Assembly: GCA_946699065.1 (NCBI GenBank)
Contig: CAMPDV010002028.1
Span: 1 to 64,000, forward strand
Direction: 5' to 3'
Source: Loxodes magnus
Taxonomy: Eukaryota; Ciliophora; Karyorelictea; Loxodida; Loxodidae
Length of the DNA stretch: 64,000 nucleotides
Every line of letters starts with the position of its first letter. Within the stretch, counting starts at the first letter, position 1. A program made the translations under genes and the position numbers. Positions 52,431-61,679 of the stretch are shown here, piece by piece. The notes below the pieces were generated by a model, which was given only the letters and a program-made list of their open reading frames with translations, was not told where the DNA came from and ran no database searches.

Positions 52431-53839
52431 TTCACTTTTCTTAGAAATCTTATCATTCTTTTAAACTTCTAGTTCTTAAAACTTTCAAATACATAAACTG
52501 ATCTTCAGACTCTTTTACTTGCTTTTCTTATTCACTTTTCTTAGAAATCTTATCATTCTTTTAAACTTTCAAATACATAAACTGATCTTAGACTCTTTTA
52601 CTTGCTTTTCTTATTCACTTTTCTTAGAAATCTTATATAGTTCTTAAAACTTTCAAATACATAAACTGATCTTCAGACTCTTTTACTTGCTTTTCTTATT
52701 CACTTTTCTTAGAAATCTTATCATTCTTTTCAACTTCTAGTTCTTAAAACTTTCAAATACATAAACTGATCTTCAGACTCTTTTACTTGCTTTTCTTATT
52801 CACTTTTCTTAGAAATCTTATCATTCTTTTCAACTTCTAGTTCTTAAAACTTTCAAATACATAAACTGATCTTCAGACTCTTTTACTTGCTTTTCTTATT
52901 CACTTTTCTTAGAAATCCTATCATTCTTTTAAACTTCTAGTTCTTAAAACTTTCAAATACATAAACTGATCTTCAGACTCTTTTACTTGCTTTTCTTATT
53001 CACTTTTCTTAGAAATCTTATCATTCTTTTAAACTTTCAAATACATAAAATGATCTTAGACTCTTTTACTTGCTTTTCTTATTCACTTTTCTTAGAAATC
53101 TTATATAGTTCTTAAAACTTTCAAATACATAAACTGATCTTCAGACTCTTTTACTTGCTTTTCTTATTCACTTTTCTTAGAAATCTTATATAGTTCTTAA
53201 AACTTTCAAATACATAAACTGATCTTCAGACTCTTTTACTTGCTTTTCTTATTCACTTTTCTTAGAAATCTTATCATTCTTTTAAACTTCTAGTTCTTAA
53301 AACTTTCAAATACATAAACTGATCTTCAGACTCTTTTACTTGCTTTTCTTATTCACTTTTCTTAGAAATCTTATATAGTTCTTAAAACTTTCAAATACAT
53401 AAACTGATCTTCAGACTCTTTTACTTGCTTTTCTTATTCACTTTTCTTAGAAATCTTATCATTCTTTTAAACTTCTAGTTCTTAAAACTTTCAAATACAT
53501 AAACTGATCTTCAGACTCTTTTACTTGCTTTTCTTATTCACTTTTCTTAGAAATCTTATCATTCTTTTAAACTTCTAGTTCTTAAAACTTTCAAATACAT
53601 AAACTGATCTTCAGACTCTTTTACTTGCTTTTCTTATTCACTTTTCTTAGAAATCCTATCATTCTTTTAAACTTCTAGATCTTAAAACTTTCAAATACAT
53701 AAACTGATCTTCAAACTCTTTTACTTGCTTTTCTTATTCACTTTTCTTAGAAATCTTATCATTCTTTTAAACTTCTAGTTCTTAAAACTTTCAAATACAT
53801 AAACTGATCTTCAGACTCTTTTACTTGCTTTTCTTATTC

Positions 53840-56060
53840 ACTTTTCTTAGAAATCTTATCATTCTTTTAAACTTCTAGTTCTTAAAACTTTCAAATACAT
53901 AAACTGATCTTCAGACTCTTTTACTTGCTTTTCTTATTCACTTTTCTTAGAAATCTTATCATTCTTTTCAACTTCTAGTTCTTAAAACTTTCAAATACAT
54001 AAACTGATCTTCAGACTCTTTTACTTGCTTTTCTTATTCACTTTTCTTAGAAATCTTATCATTCTTTTAAACTTCTAGTTCTTAAAACTTTCAAATACAT
54101 AAACTGATCTTCAGACTCTTTTACTTGCTTTTCTTATTCACTTTTCTTAGAAATCCTATCATTCTTTTAAACTTCTAGTTCTTAAAACTTTCAAATACAT
54201 AAACTGATCTTCAGACTCTTTTACTTGCTTTTCTTATTCACTTTTCTTAGAAATCTTATCATTCTTTTCAACTTCTAGTTCTTAAAACTTTCAAATACAT
54301 AAAATGATCTTAGACTCTTTTACTTGCTTTTCTTATTCACTTTTCTTAGAAATCTTATCATTCTTTTAAACTTCTAGTTCTTAAAACTTTCAAATACATA
54401 AACTGATCTTCAGACTCTTTTACTTGCTTTTCTTATTCACTTTTCTTAGAAATCCTATCATTCTTTTAAACTTCTAGTTCTTAAAACTTTCAAATACATA
54501 AACTGATCTTCAGACTCTTTTACTTGCTTTTCTTATTCACTTTTCTTAGAAATCTTATCATTCTTTTAAACTTCTAGTTCTTAAAACTTTCAAATACATA
54601 AACTGATCTTCAGACTCTTTTACTTGCTTTTCTTATTCACTTTTCTTAGAAATCTTATCATTCTTTTAAACTTCTAGTTCTTAAAACTTTCAAATACATA
54701 AACTGATCTTCAGACTCTTTTAATTGCTTTTCTTATTCACTTTTCTTAGAAATCTTATCATTCTTTTCAACTTCTAGTTCTTAAAACTTTCAAATACATA
54801 AACTGATCTTCAGACTCTTTTACTTGCTTTTCTTATTCACTTTTCTTAGAAATCTTATCATTCTTTTAAACTTCTAGTTCTTAAAACTTTCAAATACATA
54901 AACTGATCTTCAGACTCTTTTACTTGCTTTTCTTATTCACTTTTCTTAGAAATCCTATCATTCTTTTAAACTTCTAGTTCTTAAAACTTTCAAATACATA
55001 AACTGATCTTCAGACTCTTTTACTTGCTTTTCTTATTCACTTTTCTTAGAAATCTTATCATTCTTTTAAACTTTCAAATACATAAACTGATTTTAGACTC
55101 TTTTACTTGCTTTTCTTATTCACTTTTCTTAGAAATCTTATATAGTTCATAAAACTTTCAAATACATAAACTGATCTTCAGACTCTTTTACTTGCTTTTC
55201 TTATTCACTTTTCTTAGAAATCTTATCATTCTTTTAAACTTCTAGTTCTTAAAACTTTCAAATACATAAACTGATCTTCAGACTCTTTTACTTGCTTTTC
55301 TTATTCACTTTTCTTAGAAATCCTATCATTCTTTTAAACTTCTAGTTCTTAAAACTTTCAAATACATAAACTGATCTTCAGACTCTTTTACTTGCTTTTC
55401 TTATTCACTTTTCTTAGAAATCTTATCATTCTTTTAAACTTTCAAATACATAAACTGATCTTCAGACTCTTTTACTTGCTTTTCTTATTCACTTTTCTTA
55501 GAAATCTTATATAGTTCTTAAAACTTTCAAATACATAAACTGATCTTCAGACTCTTTTACTTGCTTTTCTTATTCACTTTTCTTAGAAATCCTATCATTC
55601 TTTTAAACTTCTAGTTCTTAAAACTTTCAAATACATAAACTGATCTTCAGAATCTTTTACTTGCTTTTCTTATTCACTTTTCTTAGAAATCCTATCATCT
55701 TTTAAACTTCTAGTTCTTAAAACTTTCAAATACATAAACTGATCTTCAGACTCTTTTACTTGCTTTTCTTATTCACTTTTCTTAGAAATCCTATCATCTT
55801 TTAAACTTCTAGTTCTTAAAACTTTCAAATACATAAACTGATCTTCAGACTCTTTTACTTGCTTTTCTTATTCACTTTTCTTAGAAATCTTATCATTCTT
55901 TTAAACTTCTAGTTCTTAAAACTTTCAAATACATAAACTGATCTTCAGAGTCTTTTACTTGCTTTTCTTATTCACTTTTCTTAGAAATCTTATATAGTTC
56001 TTAAAACTTTCTAATACATAAACTGATCTTCAGACTCTTTTACTTGCTTTTCTTATTCAC
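53840..56060 (+). repeat. 2.22-kb higher-order repeat, copy 1
   Basis: This unit is followed at once by a second copy. Markers are two TTTTCAACTTC monomers, AAAATGATCTTAG (54,301), a TTTTAATTGC monomer, GATTTTAGAC in an 84-mer (55,089), CAGAATCTTTT (55,651), CAGAGTC (55,950) and CTTTCTAATAC (56,011). Start and end are set where matching to the next copy begins and ends. Confidence 0.86.
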
Positions 56061-58280
56061 TTTTCTTAGAAATCTTATCATTCTTTTAAACTTCTAGTTC
56101 TTAAAACTTTCAAATACATAAACTGATCTTCAGACTCTTTTACTTGCTTTTCTTATTCACTTTTCTTAGAAATCTTATCATTCTTTTCAACTTCTAGTTC
56201 TTAAAACTTTCAAATACATAAACTGATCTTCAGACTCTTTTACTTGCTTTTCTTATTCACTTTTCTTAGAAATCTTATCATTCTTTTAAACTTCTAGTTC
56301 TTAAAACTTTCAAATACATAAACTGATCTTCAGACTCTTTTACTTGCTTTTCTTATTCACTTTTCTTAGAAATCCTATCATTCTTTTAAACTTCTAGTTC
56401 TTAAAACTTTCAAATACATAAACTGATCTTCAGACTCTTTTACTTGCTTTTCTTATTCACTTTTCTTAGAAATCTTATCATTCTTTTCAACTTCTAGTTC
56501 TTAAAACTTTCAAATACATAAAATGATCTTAGACTCTTTTACTTGCTTTTCTTATTCACTTTTCTTAGAAATCTTATCATTCTTTTAAACTTCTAGTTCT
56601 TAAAACTTTCAAATACATAAACTGATCTTCAGACTCTTTTACTTGCTTTTCTTATTCACTTTTCTTAGAAATCCTATCATTCTTTTAAACTTCTAGTTCT
56701 TAAAACTTTCAAATACATAAACTGATCTTCAGACTCTTTTACTTGCTTTTCTTATTCACTTTTCTTAGAAATCTTATCATTCTTTTAAACTTCTAGTTCT
56801 TAAAACTTTCAAATACATAAACTGATCTTCAGACTCTTTTACTTGCTTTTCTTATTCACTTTTCTTAGAAATCTTATCATTCTTTTAAACTTCTAGTTCT
56901 TAAAACTTTCAAATACATAAACTGATCTTCAGACTCTTTTAATTGCTTTTCTTATTCACTTTTCTTAGAAATCTTATCATTCTTTTCAACTTCTAGTTCT
57001 TAAAACTTTCAAATACATAAACTGATCTTCAGACTCTTTTACTTGCTTTTCTTATTCACTTTTCTTAGAAATCTTATCATTCTTTTAAACTTCTAGTTCT
57101 TAAAACTTTCAAATACATAAACTGATCTTCAGACTCTTTTACTTGCTTTTCTTATTCACTTTTCTTAGAAATCCTATCATTCTTTTAAACTTCTAGTTCT
57201 TAAAACTTTCAAATACATAAACTGATCTTCAGACTCTTTTACTTGCTTTTCTTATTCACTTTTCTTAGAAATCTTATCATTCTTTTAAACTTTCAAATAC
57301 ATAAACTGATTTTAGACTCTTTTACTTGCTTTTCTTATTCACTTTTCTTAGAAATCTTATATAGTTCATAAAACTTTCAAATACATAAACTGATCTTCAG
57401 ACTCTTTTACTTGCTTTTCTTATTCACTTTTCTTAGAAATCTTATCATTCTTTTAAACTTCTAGTTCTTAAAACTTTCAAATACATAAACTGATCTTCAG
57501 ACTCTTTTACTTGCTTTTCTTATTCACTTTTCTTAGAAATCCTATCATTCTTTTAAACTTCTAGTTCTTAAAACTTTCAAATACATAAACTGATCTTCAG
57601 ACTCTTTTACTTGCTTTTCTTATTCACTTTTCTTAGAAATCTTATCATTCTTTTAAACTTTCAAATACATAAACTGATCTTCAGACTCTTTTACTTGCTT
57701 TTCTTATTCACTTTTCTTAGAAATCTTATATAGTTCTTAAAACTTTCAAATACATAAACTGATCTTCAGACTCTTTTACTTGCTTTTCTTATTCACTTTT
57801 CTTAGAAATCCTATCATTCTTTTAAACTTCTAGTTCTTAAAACTTTCAAATACATAAACTGATCTTCAGAATCTTTTACTTGCTTTTCTTATTCACTTTT
57901 CTTAGAAATCCTATCATCTTTTAAACTTCTAGTTCTTAAAACTTTCAAATACATAAACTGATCTTCAGACTCTTTTACTTGCTTTTCTTATTCACTTTTC
58001 TTAGAAATCTTATCATTCTTTTAAACTTCTAGTTCTTAAAACTTTCAAATACATAAACTGATCTTCAGACTCTTTTACTTGCTTTTCTTATTCACTTTTC
58101 TTAGAAATCTTATCATTCTTTTAAACTTCTAGTTCTTAAAACTTTCAAATACATAAACTGATCTTCAGAGTCTTTTACTTGCTTTTCTTATTCACTTTTC
58201 TTAGAAATCTTATATAGTTCTTAAAACTTTCTAATACATAAACTGATCTTCAGACTCTTTTACTTGCTTTTCTTATTCAC
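56060..58280 (+). repeat. 2.22-kb higher-order repeat, copy 2
   Basis: The same series is shifted by 2,219-2,220: 56,520, 57,308, 57,870, 58,170 and 58,231. The one-base change in offset comes from a CATC monomer in copy 1 that stands as CATTC in copy 2. Its second half also matches 61.7-62.5 kb. Confidence 0.86.
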
Positions 58281-59744
58281 TTTTCTTAGAAATCTTATCA
58301 TTCTTTTAAACTTCTAGTTCTTAAAACTTTTAAATACATAAACTGATCTTCAGACTCTTTTACTTGCTTTTCTTATTCACTTTTCTTAGAAATCTTATCA
58401 TTCTTTTAAACTTCTAGTTCTTAAAACTTTCAAATACATAAACTGATCTTCAGACTCTTTTACTTGCTTTTCTTATTCTTTTTTCTTAGAAATCTTATCA
58501 TTCTTTTAAACTTTCAAATACATAAACTGATTTTAGACTCTTTTACTTGCTTTTCTTATTCACTTTTCTTAGAAATCTTATATAGTTCTTAAAACTTTCA
58601 AATACATAAACTGATCTTCAGACTCTTTTACTTGCTTTTCTTATTCACTTTTCTTAGAAATCTTATCATTCTTTTAAACTTCTAGTTCTTAAAACTTTCA
58701 AATACATAAACTGATCTTCAGACTCTTTTAATTGCTTTTCTTATTCACTTTTCTTAGAAATCTTATCATTCTTTTAAACTTCTAGTTCTTAAAACTTTCA
58801 AATACATAAACTGATCTTCAGACTCTTTTACTTGCTTTTCTTATTCACTTTTCTTAGAAATCTTATCATTCTTTTAAACTTCTAGTTCTTAAAACTTTCA
58901 AATACATAAACTGATCTTCAGACTCTTTTACTTGCTTTTCTTATTCACTTTTCTTAGAAATCCTATCATCTTTTAAACTTCTAGTTCTTAAAACTTTCAA
59001 ATACATAAACTGATCTTCAGACTCTTTTACTTGCTTTTCTTATTCACTTTTCTTAGAAATCTTATCATTCTTTTAAACTTCTAGTTCTTAAAACTTTCAA
59101 ATACATAAACTGATCTTCAGACTCTTTTACTTGCTTTTCTTATTCACTTTTCTTAGAAATCTTATCATTCTTTTAAACTTCTAGTTCTTAAAACTTTCAA
59201 ATACATAAACTGATCTTCAGACTCTTTTACTTGCTTTTCTTATTCACTTTTCTTAGAAATCTTATATAGTTCTTAAAACTTTCAAATACATAAACTGATC
59301 TTCAGACTCTTTTACTTGCTTTTCTTATTCACTTTTCTTAGAAATCTTATATAGTTCTTAAAACTTTCAAATACATAAACTGATCTTCAGACTCTTTTAC
59401 TTGCTTTTCTTATTCACTTTTCTTAGAAATCCTATCATTCTTTTAAACTTCTAGTTCATAAAACTTTCAAATACATAAACTGATCTTAGACTCTTTTACT
59501 TGCTTTTCTTATTCACTTTTCTTAGAAATCTTATATAGTTCTTAAAACTTTCAAATACATAAACTGATCTTCAGACTCTTTTACTTGCTTTTCTTATTCA
59601 CTTTTCTTAGAAATCTTATATAGTTCTTAAAACTTTCAAATACATAAACTGATCTTCAGACTCTTTTACTTGCTTTTCTTATTCACTTTTCTTAGAAATC
59701 TTATCATTCTTTTAAACTTCTAGTTCATAAAACTTTCAAATACA
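57420..59744 (+). repeat. Segmental duplicate D, copy 1 (partner 61,680-64,000)
   Basis: Markers sit exactly 4,256 bases before their partners: CAGAATCTTTT (57,870/62,126), CTTTCTAATAC (58,231/62,487), CTTTTAAATAC (58,331/62,587), TTATTCTTTTTTC (58,475/62,731) and GATCTTAGAC (59,486/63,742). The partner is cut by the window end, so the full length is unknown. One visible difference is CAGAGTC at 58,170, which is CAGACTC in the partner. Confidence 0.87.
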
Positions 59745-59870
59745 TAAACTGATCTTCAGACTCTTTTACTTGCTTTTCTTATTCACTTTTCTTAGAAATC
59801 CTATCATTCTTTTAAACTTCTAGTTCATAAAACTTTCAAATACATAAACTGATCTTCAGACTCTTTTACT

Positions 59871-59952
59871 TGCTTTTCTTTTTCACTTTTCTTTTAAACT
59901 TCTAGTTCTTAAAACTTTCAAATACATAAACTGATCTTCAGACTCTTTTACT
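59871..59952 (+). repeat. 82-bp monomer, fifth copy
   Basis: Same 18-bp loss with TTTCTTTTTCAC, preceded by a CCTATC/TTCATAAAAC monomer and followed by a CCTATC monomer, as at 46,354. The shared context points to a block copy over 13.5 kb. Confidence 0.88.
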
Positions 59953-61679
59953 TGCTTTTCTTATTCACTTTTCTTAGAAATCCTATCATTCTTTTAAACT
60001 TCTAGTTCTTAAAACTTTCAAATACATAAACTGATCTTCAGACTCTTTTACTTGCTTTTCTTATTCACTTTTCTTAGAAATCTTATATAGTTCTTAAAAC
60101 TTTCAAATACATAAACTGATCTTCAGACTCTTTTACTTGCTTTTCTTATTCACTTTTCTTAGAAATCCTATCATTCTTTTAAACTTCTAGTTCATAAAAC
60201 TTTCAAATACATAAACTGATCTTCAGACTCTTTTACTTGCATTTCTTTTTCACTTTTCTTAGAAATCTTATCATTCTTTTAAACTTTCAAATACATAAAC
60301 TGATCTTCAGACTCTTTTACTTGCTTTTATTATTCACTTTTCTTAGAAATCTTATCATTCTTTTAAACTTCTAGTTCTTAAAACTTTCAAATACATAAAC
60401 TGATCTTCAGACTCTTTTACTTGCTTTTCTTATTCACTTTTCTTAGAAATCCTATCATCTTTTAAACTTCTAGTTCTTAAAACTTTCAAATACATAAACT
60501 GATCTTCAGACTCTTTTACTTGCTTTTCTTATTCACTTTTCTTAGAAATCTTATCATTCTTTTAAACTTCTAGTTCTTAAAACTTTCAAATACATAAACT
60601 GATCTTCAGACTCTTTTACTTGCTTTTCTTATTCACTTTTCTTAGAAATCTTATATAGTTCTTAAAACTTTCAAATACATAAACTGATCTTCAGACTCTT
60701 TTACTTGCTTTTCTTATTCACTTTTCTTAGAAATCTTATCTAGTTCTTAAAACTTTCAAATACATAAACTGATCTTCAGACTCTTTTACTTGCTTTTCTT
60801 ATTCACTTTTCTTAGAAATCTTATATAGTTCTTAAAACTTTCAAATACATAAACTGATCTTCAGACTCTTTTACTTGCTTTTCTTATTCACTTTTCTTAG
60901 AAATCTTATATAGTTCTTAAAACTTTCAAATACATAAACTGATCTTCAGACTCTTTTACTTGCTTTTCTTATTCACTTTTCTTAGAAATCTTATCTAGTT
61001 CTTAAAACTTTCAAATACATAAACTGATCTTCAGACTCTTTTACTTCTTTTCTTATTCACTTTTCTTAGAAATCTTATATAGTTCTTAAAACTTTCAAAT
61101 ACATAAACTGATCTTCAGACTCTTTTACTTGCTTTTCTTATTCACTTTTCTTAGAAATCTTATCATTCTTTTAAACTTTCAAATACATAAACTGATCTTC
61201 AGACTCTTTTACTTGCTTTTCTTATTCACTTTTCTTAGAAATCTTATATAGTTCTTAAAACTTTCAAATACATAAACTGATCTTCAGACTCTTTTACTTG
61301 CTTTTCTTATTCACTTTTCTTAGAAATCTTATCATTCTTTTAAACTTTCAAATACATAAACTGATCTTCAGACTCTTTTACTTGCTTTTCTTATTCACTT
61401 TTCTTAGAAATCTTATCATTCTTTTAAACTTCTAGTTCTTAAAACTTTCAAATACATAAACTGATCTTCAGACTCTTTTACTTGCTTTTCTTATTCACTT
61501 TTCTTAGAAATCTTATATAGTTCTTAAAACTTTCAAATACATAAACTGATCTTCAGACTCTTTTACTTCCTTTTCTTATTCACTTTTCTTAGAAATCCTA
61601 TCATTCTTTTAAACTTCTAGTTCTTAAAACTTTCAAATACATAAACTGATCTTCAGACTCTTTTACTTGCTTTTCTTAT

